A stretch of DNA of 64,000 nt from Planctomycetaceae bacterium (GTDB lineage Bacteria; Planctomycetota; Planctomycetia; Planctomycetales; Planctomycetaceae). Below, in pieces: positions 1 to 10,364 of this stretch. How positions within the stretch are numbered: the first letter of the stretch is position 1; every line of letters starts with the position of its first letter. Both the position numbers and the translations under genes were made by a program. The notes below the pieces were generated by a model. That model saw only the letters and a program-made list of their open reading frames with translations, was not told where the DNA came from and ran no database searches. The stretch is from the NCBI GenBank assembly GCA_021732785.1, contig JAKFUG010000048.1:1-64000 (forward strand). Direction: 5' to 3'.

Positions 1-123
1 CTGTGTCACCAGGACGGCCGTACGATTCGACATCGAACATCCTTGTTCCAAGAGTGAAGACGGATTCGGTGCTCTCCGATCCCCCCAATCATAAACTGTG
101 CCCCCATTGGCGGGGAGATGTAC

Positions 124-3100
124 TTAGCGCGCCTTCTTCAGCAGCCTGGCAAGTGAGTTCGTGCGCGGTTTAGGCAGGCTCGGGAGGACAACCGTCGCGG
201 TGTCGGTTTCGAGGATGGATGGTAACGCCGCCGGCCTCGAAGCGGCGGGGCGCGGCGCGACGCCGGTCGTGATGACGGAGGTCGTGTTGTCGGTGACGTT
301 TGCAATTCCATCGTTGACAAAGACCGTGAAAGTGGTCGTTTCGCTGGTGCCAATCGGGACGTTGGTGCGCGGTTGGAAGATGAGGGTCCGGATGGCGGCT
401 TGGACCGTGGCACCGATGTTTGTGGTCGGATTGAAGTAACGGGAATAGATGATGTTGGTGCCGCTCACCGAGCGAGTCCACCCGGTTGCCGACGCCGAGG
501 TGAAGTCACCACGAGCCGTGCCAGCGTTGATGGTCACGCGCGCCAACGTGTCCTGTGTGTCGGGATCAGTGATGGTGAGCGTGTTGAAGACAGCTTTGGT
601 AGTGTTGTCGTTCAGCGTTTGATTCGCCAGCGCCCCGCCGATGACCGGAGTGTTGTTCACACTGGTGACGGTAACGCGAGTCCCGGTTCCCAGCACGGCC
701 GGGGCAACGCCGTCACTGACGGTGGCCTGAAAGTCCGTCGCTTCCGTTGTTCCCGGCTTGATGGCATTGCTGCGGGGTTGGAAGACGAGGGCCCGGAACG
801 CAGCCTGCGCGGCGGCTCCGACGTTGGGACCGGGGCCAAAGTACTGTTTGTAGGTGATGTTATTTCCGATGACATACCGCACCGCCCAGTTGGCCGTGCT
901 GGCACTGGTGAAATCTCCGCGGGCGACGCCGTTGAGAATCGTCACCGAGATCAGCATTTCCTGCATGTCGGCATCGGTGACCGTCAAGATGCTGAAAGGG
1001 TTGACCGTGGCGTTATCGTTCACGACAACGCCGGGATTGGGACCACCCATGGTCGGAGCATCATTGACGCTGGTGGTCCTGACCGAGGCGAGATTGTTGG
1101 AAACGGGAGTCGCCAGACCATCGCTCACGGTAACGGTAAAAACGGCAGTTTCCGTTGTGGCAGGCTTGATGGCATTGGTCCGCGGTTGAAAAACGAACGC
1201 GCGAATGGCCGACTGCGCAACTCCACCGATGTTCGCCGCCGCGCTGAAAGTCCGGGCATACTGAATGTCGTTGCCAATAATTGACCGCGTCCATCCGGTC
1301 GAAGAAGCCGGTGTGAAGTCGCCACGGACGATCCCGTTGCCAATGGAGACGATGGCACTCATGGCTTGCGTGTCAGGGTCGGTGACCGTGAATGTGTTCA
1401 ACGGGCTAATGATGGCGTTGTCGTTCACAGCTTGATTGGCAATCGCCCCACCGATCGTCGGGGGGGTGTTGGTTCCCGTCACCGTGAAGTTGACATCGGA
1501 AAGATCGAAGAAGACGTTGCCGACGGCCTCGACCCGGATGCGGGCCTGCGTCGTCGAGAGATACGGGACGAGAATCGACTCGGACCCGTCGTTCGCGGTG
1601 CTGCTGGCCAAGGTCGTGTTGTAGGTGTTGCCGCCGTCCGTCGACAACAGGATGCGGACATTGGCGGTATTGATGCCGTTCCCCGTCGTTCCGGCGACAT
1701 TCCATGTGACGGTTTCGAATGTCCCGCCGGTCCAGGTGACGTTCGACGTTTGCGAGGTGATCGCGAACGGGGCACCGGTATCGACGACGTTGAGAACCAT
1801 ATCATCGGTGTTCACGCCGCCGCCGCCAGCATTGTTGTCCCGCACGGTTGCGCGGAAATTCATCGTCCGGGTTAACGAAGGAATCTTTTCCCCCTTCACC
1901 AGCGTGCCGTCGAGAATGTCTTCCAACCGTGGGAACGTCCGGGTGGGATCGCTGGTGGGCGTCCATGACCGGAAGATCGGGCTGGTGGTGTTTTGTGCGG
2001 CGTTCAATTTTTGCGCGGGACCGAGATCGCGTTCTTCCCAGTTGTACGTCAGCGATCCATTGCCGTTCGCATCGGACCCGATGGCCGTCAATTTGAACGG
2101 GGTGTTCGCGGGAATGGTGTAGTCACTGCCGGCGTTAATCGTCGGTGCGGAATTCCCGGTGTTGGTTCGAGTTCCTACGTTGGGGATGGTGTTGTCCACA
2201 TAGGCAATAATCTCGTCGAAACTGATCGAATGGAAATACGGATCGTTCGTTGCTTGCAGATTATTCTGTGCTGCAAACAGTCCCGCATACGACATGATCG
2301 TGGACCCGCTGCCGGGTTCGTAGGCCGCGAGCGGGTCGCGTTGCGGGTCGCCAATATTGAACGTATGGCGAGCACGAAACTGATGCCCGAATTCGTGGCA
2401 GACATAGTCCACGAAGAACGGGTCGCCGACGGGATTGGGTAACCCGGTGGCTGCCCCTGCCTTTGATCCCGCTTGCCCGACCACGCCAAATCCAGCGACG
2501 CCGCCGCCGACCGTGCCAAACACATGGCCGATGTCATAGTTCGCATCGCCGATGATCTGATCGATAATCGGTTGGTTTTCATCGGACATGGCATTGACAT
2601 CGTCGTTCGTGTACGGATCGGTCTGCGCATCGGTGTAGATCAGCGAGGCGTTGTTGCCCACGAGTTGAAAAGCGATCGAGAATTCTGTGGTGTAGAGACC
2701 ACTGACACGGTTCATCCCGGTCACAATGGCGGCTTGTGCCATTTCGACGGTCCCGCCATGAAACGCCGTGTATTCACCCGTGGCCGCGATTGCGGCCCGA
2801 TAGGTGCGCAGTTGCGTTCCCGAACGTCCGGCGACCGGTGACGATGCACTCGCCGCCTCCTGATTGGGAGCAATGCGCACCGTCGCGTCGGCGGCGTCCT
2901 CATGCTGGCTGGCTGTCGACGCATGATCGCGGAGGTCGTTCATCTCACTCTGGATGGATGCGAGACTGGACTCCGAAGGCCGAGCCGCAGTTGCGTAATA
3001 GCTGGCATAGTAATCGTCGTTCAGATGGAAATACGGATCGATGTACCAACGACCGTTTTCGGACAGCACCTGGGCGTGAAAGCCCTCGGGCGTCAGATCG

Positions 3101-3588
3101 AGTTGCGCGACCGCGGTGGGATCGTCGATTCCTTGTCCCACATACGTCTTGATGCTCGGAAACTGCGCCGCGAGTTCCGGGGCCATGATTTGCGTTTCGT
3201 AGATCGCAAAGCGTTCTGGTTTCCCGTCCGGATCGAGCAGCGTGATGGATGCCGTGTCGATCGAAAAGTTCCCCGCCGCTTCCGGCGCTGCAGCACCGAG
3301 CGTTTGGCGAACCGCGGCTTCGTTCATCGCGAACGCCGTGTAATCGGACAAATGCAGATCGCTGACGGCCCGCGCAGCGACATCGGTAGGAAAGGATTCC
3401 AACGGTTGCCAGAGGTCTGTTGCGGCCTGATCCACGGGAGCCGTTGACGAGAGTAGAACTCGTGGCTCCATGAGTTGGAGTTCCATCGGAAACGGAGCAT
3501 GAGACGCGGTGCGCCGCCGCGAACGTGGATGGGAAGCCGTGTCCGCCAGCCAGTGACGAAACAGCATCAACCAAGGGGAGCGGTCCAT
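124..3588 (-). CDS. Secreted LEPR-XLL metzincin-like metalloprotease with C-terminal repeats
   Basis: Probable secreted zinc protease of 1154 residues. Near residue 43 it carries MEPRVLLS, a form of the LEPR-XLL motif found at the N-terminus of many large planctomycete exported proteins. The zinc site HEFGHQFRARH, near residue 397, fits the metzincin pattern HExxHxxxxxH of reprolysin-like proteases; a propeptide-like region precedes it. An Ig/PKD-like stretch follows, then three tandem repeats of about 125 residues from about residue 708 to 1090. Each contains a VNDN-type start, TVTDPDTQ and an FQPRTN-like end. The longest open frame begins at a TTG (3603), but the ATG at 3588 has AAGGA about 8 bases upstream and is preferred. 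Protease family is seen from the motif; the substrate is unknown. Confidence 0.85.
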   Translation of the reverse strand: MDRSPWLMLFRHWLADTASHPRSRRRTASHAPFPMELQLMEPRVLLSSTAPVDQAATDLWQPLESFPTDVAARAVSDLHLSDYTAFAMNEAAVRQTLGAAAPEAAGNFSIDTASITLLDPDGKPERFAIYETQIMAPELAAQFPSIKTYVGQGIDDPTAVAQLDLTPEGFHAQVLSENGRWYIDPYFHLNDDYYASYYATAARPSESSLASIQSEMNDLRDHASTASQHEDAADATVRIAPNQEAASASSPVAGRSGTQLRTYRAAIAATGEYTAFHGGTVEMAQAAIVTGMNRVSGLYTTEFSIAFQLVGNNASLIYTDAQTDPYTNDDVNAMSDENQPIIDQIIGDANYDIGHVFGTVGGGVAGFGVVGQAGSKAGAATGLPNPVGDPFFVDYVCHEFGHQFRARHTFNIGDPQRDPLAAYEPGSGSTIMSYAGLFAAQNNLQATNDPYFHSISFDEIIAYVDNTIPNVGTRTNTGNSAPTINAGSDYTIPANTPFKLTAIGSDANGNGSLTYNWEERDLGPAQKLNAAQNTTSPIFRSWTPTSDPTRTFPRLEDILDGTLVKGEKIPSLTRTMNFRATVRDNNAGGGGVNTDDMVLNVVDTGAPFAITSQTSNVTWTGGTFETVTWNVAGTTGNGINTANVRILLSTDGGNTYNTTLASSTANDGSESILVPYLSTTQARIRVEAVGNVFFDLSDVNFTVTGTNTPPTIGGAIANQAVNDNAIISPLNTFTVTDPDTQAMSAIVSIGNGIVRGDFTPASSTGWTRSIIGNDIQYARTFSAAANIGGVAQSAIRAFVFQPRTNAIKPATTETAVFTVTVSDGLATPVSNNLASVRTTSVNDAPTMGGPNPGVVVNDNATVNPFSILTVTDADMQEMLISVTILNGVARGDFTSASTANWAVRYVIGNNITYKQYFGPGPNVGAAAQAAFRALVFQPRSNAIKPGTTEATDFQATVSDGVAPAVLGTGTRVTVTSVNNTPVIGGALANQTLNDNTTKAVFNTLTITDPDTQDTLARVTINAGTARGDFTSASATGWTRSVSGTNIIYSRYFNPTTNIGATVQAAIRTLIFQPRTNVPIGTSETTTFTVFVNDGIANVTDNTTSVITTGVAPRPAASRPAALPSILETDTATVVLPSLPKPRTNSLARLLKKAR

Positions 3589-3737
3589 CGTAGCATCCTT
3601 CAAATGTAAGCTCGGTTGTCCGGCGGCAATGGCGAAATACGGCGAATTTCTGATGAGAGTACACGCAACAACACGAAATCTGTCACGGTGCGACCAGGTT
3701 TTTCGAGAAAGTCACCGGATTCGTGTGTGGGAGAACA

Positions 3738-6700
3738 TCATTGGGATGGTACGTCGCGCAGCACCAGCGGCGGGACGGTCCACGGCATGTTGAGGAACGG
3801 GTTTTGTTTGCCGTTCGTGGCCTTGCGGACCTCGGAGAAGACGACTGAGTAGATGTGGTGCGTGTAGAGAACGTGCTCGTGCGGGTCGAACGGCACGCCC
3901 TGGCCCAATTTCAGCGCTTTCAGAAAGGCCGCGGTGAAGTAACCGTTTTCTTCCGTCGCCGAAGCGACTTCATGCGCCATCGCCGCCGCCAGAATGGTGA
4001 CACCGGCGGTGTCATCGGTCAGACTGCGGGTGAGATCATCGGTCGCCGGACGGAAGGCTTTCACACCACTGGCGGAATGGCATGCGTCCATGATCAGCAG
4101 CACCGGACATTCCATGTCCGAGAGGGCCGTCCGCAGGTCATCTCCCGAGAGCGATTTCCCTTTCAGGCTTGCGCTCGGGTCCGCTTCATGGGTCATCAGG
4201 TAGAATTCATCCTGCTGCTTGATGCCGTGTCCGGCAAACAGAAAGACGACGAGATCGCCCGGTTTGGCGGCCTTGCGGATGTCGCCAATCGCCTTGAGTA
4301 CACCGCCCCGCGTCGCTTGTTGATTGGTGAGCACGGCCCCTTTCGCCGTGCCGAAATGGTTCTCGGTCCCGACGCAATACTTTTCCAGCGCGGCGAAGAC
4401 GTCGGTCGCATCTTTCGCCGCGGAGCCGAGATTGAACGAGGAAAGTTGGTACTCGTTGATCCCGACACAGAGGCGATGCAACACCGGTTGATTGGCAGTT
4501 GATTTCGGGCCCGTCACGATCAGCGGATCGGAGACGGCGGAGCTGTCGTCGTTGCGGGCAAGCAGCTTCAGTTCGTGATTGCCCGCGGGAATGTCAATCT
4601 CCCACATCGCTTCGGCCTTTTCCCCGGCGGCAACGGCTCTCTGTCCAACACCGCCGATGACCGGCCGACCGTCGAGCAGCAGACGCATCGAGACGACCGG
4701 CTTGTCCTTCACCAAGGAGACCGCCGAGGCTTGAAGACGCACCCGGCCCCCCGTCTGTTGGAGGAGTTTCAACGCACATTTCGGCGGCAGGATGTCGTCA
4801 ATCGTTGGAGCCCGCACCTCGATTTGCTTGAGCGCCGCTACCATCGACCCGAGTTCGAGCGCGCGTTTCAGCAGGTCCGGGCGACGAAAGTGTTTGGCAA
4901 ATTTCTCCGCGGGGTGAAACGTGGCGAACTGATTCGGGCCGTGACTTTCAGACCAGCCGAACATTTTTTCGCCACCGGGGCTGGCGGCGTAATACCCATT
5001 GGCCGACCACGCGACCCATTCGCCATTCACGCGTGCCAGGGACAATAAGGGATACGGCTCGCCTCCCACGGCATAAATGCCCAGCCGGTGTGTGCCGGTG
5101 GAGACGAGGACATATCGGCCATCCGGCGAGGCGACCAGATCGCGGGAAAACACCGGATTCGGTCGCAACTGCGCGACGGAACGGCCATCGTGCTGGACGA
5201 TCCGAACGGTGGAATATCCACGTTGTGTCAGGTTGGCGGACCACGCCATCCATGGGGGGGCTTCCCCGCGCGGAATCAGAGTGCCGGCACTCACTTTCGT
5301 CCCTCCCTGAACGACGGCGGTTTGCTGGTCTCCCTGAAAAATCGCCAGCGAATTGCCACCCGGCTTGGTGAATTTCCAGTCACGAATCGATCGGAGGGCG
5401 ACACCGAAGTCCGCGGGATTCACGTCACTGACGGGCTGCATCTCCTTCAAGTCAAACGCAAATCGCAAGTCGTCGGGCTGAGTATTGAAGCGATTCGGAG
5501 GACTCGCTTCCGACCAGGCAATGGCCGGCGCTTCGAGGTCGTTGGACCATCCGACCAGCGTGGGAACCGGAGACGCAGCACCACACCGCGCGACCTCGGT
5601 GCCGTCTTTCACTCGATACACCACGGTATCCAATCCCGAAGAAACGGTGATGGCTGCGAGATCCCGCTTCGGAGACAGCGCGCCGTAGACATGAAATTGG
5701 CCGGGTTCGCCGACCGTTCGTAACAGTTGTGGCGTCTTGGTTTTCAGATCGAACCGGATGGCCGTGGAAGCCAGATCGCCCTGTTGCAATCCATGATTCG
5801 TGGTCAACAGCAACGTCTGCGGATCGAGATAGACCGCCGAGCGAACGGAGCTGACACTACGGAACGGGGGCGTTTCATCGGTAAACAGATACTCCCATTC
5901 TAATTCGCCGTTGGCCTTGCGGAGTTCCAGCCCCTTGGGATCTCCGAGGAAGGCATTCCAGCAACGAACGAAGTGCTGACCATCGGGCGACCAGGCAATG
6001 CACGTGGTGGCCCCGCGCGGTTCGAGTCTGGCGATCCGTTTCGGTTCGGCGGGCGTCAGATCCCAGAGATACGTTTCATTCGGTGCCGTCGCACACAGGC
6101 GTTTGCCGTCGGGACTGAACTGCAGCACTTCGATCTCCCGGGACACCTCGTTCCTTTCTCGATTCCCCGTCCCTTTTTCGTCCCGCGTCAAGTCGTCCAG
6201 GGGGATCGCCATGACACCCGTCCGCGGCACGAAATGTCCCGGCACCTGATCGGGCGGCGGGTAGATGGAAATCTCCCAGTCCTTCGGTGCCACATGCTGC
6301 GACACCGCGAGGCGGTTATCGGGCGCGAAGCCCAAGGCGGTCACGGCTCCGTTGTTGACCGCCACGGGACGCATGGATCGACGGGCCAGGTCGATGATCA
6401 CCAGCTTGGCCCGCGCCGAATCCTTGTCTGTCGACAGTCCCTTTTTCTGCCCCCCGCCCACAGCTACCCACCGGCCGTCGGCCGAGATCGCGGCGGCGTT
6501 CCACTCTTTGGTGTTGTAACCCTGTTCGTGGCCGTAAGACGGCAAGCGAAGAATGTCGAGCCGTTCACCGGTGGCGGTGCTCCAGATTTGAACGGAGAAA
6601 TCGAGGCCGACGGTGATCAGCCGCGACTGGTCGTGGTTGAATCCCAAGGCCCGAATCGACCGTGTGTGCGAACCGGGATCGAAGACCGGCACGATGCGCG

Positions 6701-6839
6701 GGATGTTTTCGTCTTCGGCTTCGTCGTCCGCAGCTCTCGCGGTGGCCGCCTCTTTCGCCGCCTTCTTTTTTCCCTTGGCCTGCGCGAACAACGGTGTGGC
6801 AACGCACAGCAACAGCAGAATCGTAAGCCAGCGAGTCAT
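3738..6839 (-). CDS. Secreted WD40 protein with C-terminal caspase-like (C14) domain
   Basis: A 1033-residue protein with a clear signal peptide (about residues 1-20, ending FAQA), a Lys/Ala-rich linker, a long WD40-like beta-propeller region and a caspase/metacaspase-type peptidase domain from about residue 788. The catalytic His lies in FAGHG (about 870) and the Cys in DACHS (about 917), so the dyad is intact. Such WD40-caspase proteins are common in planctomycetes and cyanobacteria; their targets are mostly unknown. It lies downstream of an ECF sigma factor, a kinase-WD40 protein and a small secreted protein, all on the same strand. A 146-base gap with two palindromes separates it from the last, so it may have its own promoter. 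AGGA lies about 7 bases before the ATG. Confidence 0.85.
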   Translation of the reverse strand: MTRWLTILLLLCVATPLFAQAKGKKKAAKEAATARAADDEAEDENIPRIVPVFDPGSHTRSIRALGFNHDQSRLITVGLDFSVQIWSTATGERLDILRLPSYGHEQGYNTKEWNAAAISADGRWVAVGGGQKKGLSTDKDSARAKLVIIDLARRSMRPVAVNNGAVTALGFAPDNRLAVSQHVAPKDWEISIYPPPDQVPGHFVPRTGVMAIPLDDLTRDEKGTGNRERNEVSREIEVLQFSPDGKRLCATAPNETYLWDLTPAEPKRIARLEPRGATTCIAWSPDGQHFVRCWNAFLGDPKGLELRKANGELEWEYLFTDETPPFRSVSSVRSAVYLDPQTLLLTTNHGLQQGDLASTAIRFDLKTKTPQLLRTVGEPGQFHVYGALSPKRDLAAITVSSGLDTVVYRVKDGTEVARCGAASPVPTLVGWSNDLEAPAIAWSEASPPNRFNTQPDDLRFAFDLKEMQPVSDVNPADFGVALRSIRDWKFTKPGGNSLAIFQGDQQTAVVQGGTKVSAGTLIPRGEAPPWMAWSANLTQRGYSTVRIVQHDGRSVAQLRPNPVFSRDLVASPDGRYVLVSTGTHRLGIYAVGGEPYPLLSLARVNGEWVAWSANGYYAASPGGEKMFGWSESHGPNQFATFHPAEKFAKHFRRPDLLKRALELGSMVAALKQIEVRAPTIDDILPPKCALKLLQQTGGRVRLQASAVSLVKDKPVVSMRLLLDGRPVIGGVGQRAVAAGEKAEAMWEIDIPAGNHELKLLARNDDSSAVSDPLIVTGPKSTANQPVLHRLCVGINEYQLSSFNLGSAAKDATDVFAALEKYCVGTENHFGTAKGAVLTNQQATRGGVLKAIGDIRKAAKPGDLVVFLFAGHGIKQQDEFYLMTHEADPSASLKGKSLSGDDLRTALSDMECPVLLIMDACHSASGVKAFRPATDDLTRSLTDDTAGVTILAAAMAHEVASATEENGYFTAAFLKALKLGQGVPFDPHEHVLYTHHIYSVVFSEVRKATNGKQNPFLNMPWTVPPLVLRDVPSQ

Positions 6840-6897
6840 GTCCGAATCCTATATCCGACGAGGGCCATCGGTTTCTGTCGCAGTCCCAGTTGTCTTA

Positions 6898-6967
6898 GCC
6901 CCCGGTCAATGACCGGGGGCGTGTCACTTTGCGAATCGTTATCCCCGGGTCATTGCCCCGGGGATAA
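6898..6967. repeat. Two related palindromes between minus-strand genes
   Basis: Positions 6898-6920 form a near-perfect palindrome (11-base arms GCCCCCGGTCA around one base). Positions 6939-6967 form a perfect 11-bp stem (TTATCCCCGGG) with a 7-base loop. Both have CCCGG-rich arms and a TCA(A/T)TG centre. Neither is followed by a T-run on either strand, so they are not classical intrinsic terminators. They may be a repetitive element or protect mRNA ends. Confidence 0.6.
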
Positions 6968-6985
6968 GACGATGAGGAACGGTTC

Positions 6986-7726
6986 TCAGTTCGTCGTCAC
7001 GGTGTACGCCACCGGTGGGCCGCCTTTGTTGATGACGCGGACGGTGACGTTTTTATGTCCGCCGTTGCCCGGGTGCCAATTGTAGAAGCCCCATGATCCC
7101 TGACTATGCCACAGGGTCTTGCCGCCGGCACCGATGACTTCAAACTGCGTCTTGCCGGTGCCGCGCATGGTGACACTGGCAGGTGAGCGGGGGTCGAACG
7201 CGATTTGAATGTTGTGAACTTTGCCCGTTTTGATGGTGCGATTGATCACCTGTGGACCGGCGGTCGCCCCGCGGGATTCGACCGTCTTCGCCTGCTTGAT
7301 GAGCGCTTCCAATGCGGCTTTGTCTTTCGATGGGAGCGCACGAGCCTCGTCGAACAACGCTTCCGCTTCATCGGCGAAAGAAGGAGCCTGGCCCTCTTCG
7401 GCGATGACGGTGCCATCGCTGTCTTCCACTTTGGCTTCCGAGGGCTTGGTTTTTCCGCCGGTCGCTTTCTGGGCGCGCAGGTAAATGGCCCCGGCGGCAA
7501 CCAGCGCTTCCGGCGATTTGAAGTCTTTCAGTCCCGTCGCATCGGCCATTTCACCCCGGCCGAACGCCACGAGTTGTGCCGCTGTGCCGAGGCCTTCGAC
7601 CAGCGCGGCACTTTTCTCGGCTTCGGTCAGTTCGACTTTGGCCTGGGCAAACACAGTGTATCCGGGCGACAGCATTCCGACGGCCACAACGGCTGCCAAC
7701 GACCATCTACAAAAACACGCTTTCAT
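6986..7726 (-). CDS. Small secreted protein of unknown function
   Basis: Not recognised as a known family. From the internal ATG at 7726 the protein is 246 residues, beginning with a clear signal peptide (MKACFCRWSLAAVVAVG..., cleavage probably after VFAQA). The longer frame (start 7792) would add an Arg-rich lead that spoils the signal, so the internal start is preferred. The mature part is Ala/Lys-rich and probably helical. It ends in a beta-rich stretch of about 90 residues (fragments VINRTIKTGKVHNIQIAF and VTVRVINKGGPPVAYTV) that resembles a secreted pre-peptidase-type sandwich domain; that reading is inference. It lies 75 bases downstream of the kinase-WD40 gene on the same strand. Confidence 0.65.
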   Translation of the reverse strand: MKACFCRWSLAAVVAVGMLSPGYTVFAQAKVELTEAEKSAALVEGLGTAAQLVAFGRGEMADATGLKDFKSPEALVAAGAIYLRAQKATGGKTKPSEAKVEDSDGTVIAEEGQAPSFADEAEALFDEARALPSKDKAALEALIKQAKTVESRGATAGPQVINRTIKTGKVHNIQIAFDPRSPASVTMRGTGKTQFEVIGAGGKTLWHSQGSWGFYNWHPGNGGHKNVTVRVINKGGPPVAYTVTTN

Positions 7727-7801
7727 GGTACGGACTTTCTCTGTGCAAAAACGGTACGACCGCCGACGAAACGCTCGCCGACCTGCTTTCATTAAACGGA
7801 A

Positions 7802-10273
7802 TCAGGGAAACGGCAGTTGCCAGAGACGGACGGTTCCGTCGGCCGCGGCTGAGACCGCCTGCCTCCCATTACCGAGATACGCCACCGATTGGACCGCACG
7901 GGAATGGCCGTGCAGCATACCGCGCATTTCCCCTGTGGCGACCGACCAGAGGCGGACGTTTCCGTCAGCATCGCCCGTGAGGAGTTGTTCGCCATCGGTG
8001 GAGACACTCATTGCAAGAATCGGCCGAACGATGCTGACGAATGCACGCGGTTCCATCTCATTCTCGGACCAGATGCGAATTGCGCCGTCATCTCCCGCCG
8101 CGACAATCTTCTCTTTGATGAATCCCACAGCCCGCGCTCCGGACGCGCGACTTTGTTTCCGCTCCTTCGTTGCGACGTCCCATAGTGTGACGATGGAATC
8201 TCCACCGGTTAACAGCCGACGACTGTCTGATGAGAATGCAAGGGAGGCGACTCCGTACGGATTACCATCCGGCGATAATTCCTGCAGGAGTTGCGACTCG
8301 CCGGTGGCTCGGTTCCAAAGCAAAACACCCTCGGCGCTTCCCGATGCCAACCAGACTCCATCGGAAGAGTAGGCCAGCGCGGTGACGATGCGGGTATGGC
8401 CTTCGAGCTTTCTCACCGGCCCGTCCCACTGATTTGCAGAACGAAGTTCAATGACGGTTTCGCGCGGCACGGTCTTGTTTCCCCCAGCCGTGGCAATTTC
8501 GACACCATCGGGAGAAATCGCGATGCAGCGTGCCGCGTAACTCAGGTTCTCGAAGACGGGCAATGCTTTCTGCGCCGGTTCCCAACGGACCAACGCGCGA
8601 TCCTGCCCCACGGAAAAGATCACGGGCGGATTCACCCCCGACATCACCGCAATGCCCGTGACCATTTGCGTGTGCGTGGCATGCCGTGCGAGTTCCCCGA
8701 CGTAAGCCATTCGGACAATCTGCGATTTGTCTTCGGTGACCACGAATTGTTCGGGGACGAGCGTGCGGTGTTCCGATGCCGTTGTCGGCCGAACGGCATA
8801 GTCACCGGGCGGAAGTGATAGCGTCGTTTCCGGCCCGAGATGCAGCGGCCATTCGTGGCTGTCCCGACGTACGATGATGTCGATTCCCGGTTCATCACCC
8901 AGAAACGTCACAGGCACCGGCTTCGCCACGCGGGGTGCGGCAAAGAGGGCCCAACCCCCGACTCCGGCTCCGCCCAAGACCGCGGCACCGAACATGGCCA
9001 CCAACCAGCGCCGCCGCACGATCCCACCGCGCAGCTCGGCGAAGTGGCGATCGATCGAATCGAGAACCTCGATCACATCCGACACCGTTGCCGGACGATG
9101 GACCGCAGCACGCGACATCATGCGTTCAATCAGTTCGCTCAACGCTTCCGGAATCTGCGGATTGAGTTCGTTCGCAGATTCCGGCGGGTCGGACAACACC
9201 GTCCAGAGGGCTTTCATTCGCTTTTCGCCGGTGAACGGCGCGGTGCCGGTCGCCATGCGATAGAGCACGCACCCCAGGCTGAAAATGTCGGTCCGTTGAT
9301 CGAGCGGCAATCCTCTGGCTTGTTCCGGAGCGAGATACCCCGGTGTCCCGGAAATGCTGCGAGCGTCTCCCTCACCGTCGCCGTGGATGATCGCCAAACC
9401 GAAATCGAGAATCTTGGCCCGGTCTCGCGGCGATTCCAGCCAGATGTTGGCCGGTTTGATATCGCAGTGAATCAGTCCCTGCGCATGCGCCGCCGCGAGA
9501 CCATTCGCGGCATCGCGGGCAATCCGCAGGATCTCGTCCAAAGGCAATGGTCCATCGACTTCTGCCAGACGCTGATGCAGTGACATGCCTTTCAGCAATG
9601 GCATCACGATGCACGGACTGCCGAGCCGGACTTCGACGGAATAAATCGAGACGATGTTATCGTGTTCCACGGCCGCCGCGGCGCGAGCCTCTTTGACCAG
9701 CCGTTCGGCCATCCCGTCTTCGGCGACCCATTCCGGCTGGAGAATCTTGATGGCTACCGACCGATTCAACACCGGATCGAAGCCGTGCAGCACGGTCCCC
9801 ATGCCACCGCGACCGAGCAAGCCACGGATTTCGTAACGCCCCAGCATGCTCGGCAACGGCGTCTCCGTCTCACTGGGAGCGCCACTGCCGGCGGTGAAGG
9901 TGCTCACGAGCGCGGACACGGCGGAATTCGTGGCGAACGATGACGGCGTCGCGGTCTCTTCGAGTTGCCGAGCGATGCGCTTGAAGTGCGGGACCAGTAC
10001 TTGCACCAAGTCCGCGGGAGCTTCTGCCGGCTTCGCGCGATCGGCTTTGCCATCGGACTTCGGTTCGCGAAGAGCCCGCACCAATTCGTCTTCTGCCGCC
10101 AGCGCTTTTAACCGCTGACGGCATTCGTCACACTCCAGAAGGTGGGATTCAATGTTCTGCGCCTGCTCATCGTCGTGGTAACCGAGCAGAAACTGCTCCA
10201 GTTCCGTCGGCGGTAAGCAGGCACTGTATACCGTCACGGCAATGGACTCCGAATGCAATCGCGTTGAAACCAT
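7802..10273 (-). CDS. Membrane Ser/Thr protein kinase with N-terminal zinc finger and C-terminal WD40 repeats
   Basis: About 823 residues. The N-terminus has an anti-sigma-like zinc finger (pattern HLLECDEC, about residue 44). A eukaryotic-type kinase domain follows: glycine loop LLGRGGMG near 146, catalytic HCDIKPAN near 268 and DFG near 289. One membrane segment lies near 428-448, then WD40 repeats run to the C-terminus, probably outside the membrane. It sits 91 bases downstream of an ECF sigma factor gene on the same strand. This is the known planctomycete ECF-kinase pairing, in which the kinase is thought to control the sigma factor. Start is uncertain: ATG at 10273 (AGGA too close), GTG at 10306, or GTG at 10237, which has GGAG 9 bases upstream. 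Confidence 0.88.
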   Translation of the reverse strand: MVSTRLHSESIAVTVYSACLPPTELEQFLLGYHDDEQAQNIESHLLECDECRQRLKALAAEDELVRALREPKSDGKADRAKPAEAPADLVQVLVPHFKRIARQLEETATPSSFATNSAVSALVSTFTAGSGAPSETETPLPSMLGRYEIRGLLGRGGMGTVLHGFDPVLNRSVAIKILQPEWVAEDGMAERLVKEARAAAAVEHDNIVSIYSVEVRLGSPCIVMPLLKGMSLHQRLAEVDGPLPLDEILRIARDAANGLAAAHAQGLIHCDIKPANIWLESPRDRAKILDFGLAIIHGDGEGDARSISGTPGYLAPEQARGLPLDQRTDIFSLGCVLYRMATGTAPFTGEKRMKALWTVLSDPPESANELNPQIPEALSELIERMMSRAAVHRPATVSDVIEVLDSIDRHFAELRGGIVRRRWLVAMFGAAVLGGAGVGGWALFAAPRVAKPVPVTFLGDEPGIDIIVRRDSHEWPLHLGPETTLSLPPGDYAVRPTTASEHRTLVPEQFVVTEDKSQIVRMAYVGELARHATHTQMVTGIAVMSGVNPPVIFSVGQDRALVRWEPAQKALPVFENLSYAARCIAISPDGVEIATAGGNKTVPRETVIELRSANQWDGPVRKLEGHTRIVTALAYSSDGVWLASGSAEGVLLWNRATGESQLLQELSPDGNPYGVASLAFSSDSRRLLTGGDSIVTLWDVATKERKQSRASGARAVGFIKEKIVAAGDDGAIRIWSENEMEPRAFVSIVRPILAMSVSTDGEQLLTGDADGNVRLWSVATGEMRGMLHGHSRAVQSVAYLGNGRQAVSAAADGTVRLWQLPFP

Positions 10274-10364
10274 TTCCTCGCGACACCAGCAGTACACTCC
10301 GCCCACGCTAAATCTGTCGCGCTTTCATCCGATTTCGAAAGAATTGCGAAAATGCAAACGATGA

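Noticed and set aside
373-1284. Plus-strand open frame of 303 codons
   Set aside because: Antisense shadow of the metalloprotease; composition is Arg/Gly/Asp-rich and shows no domain.
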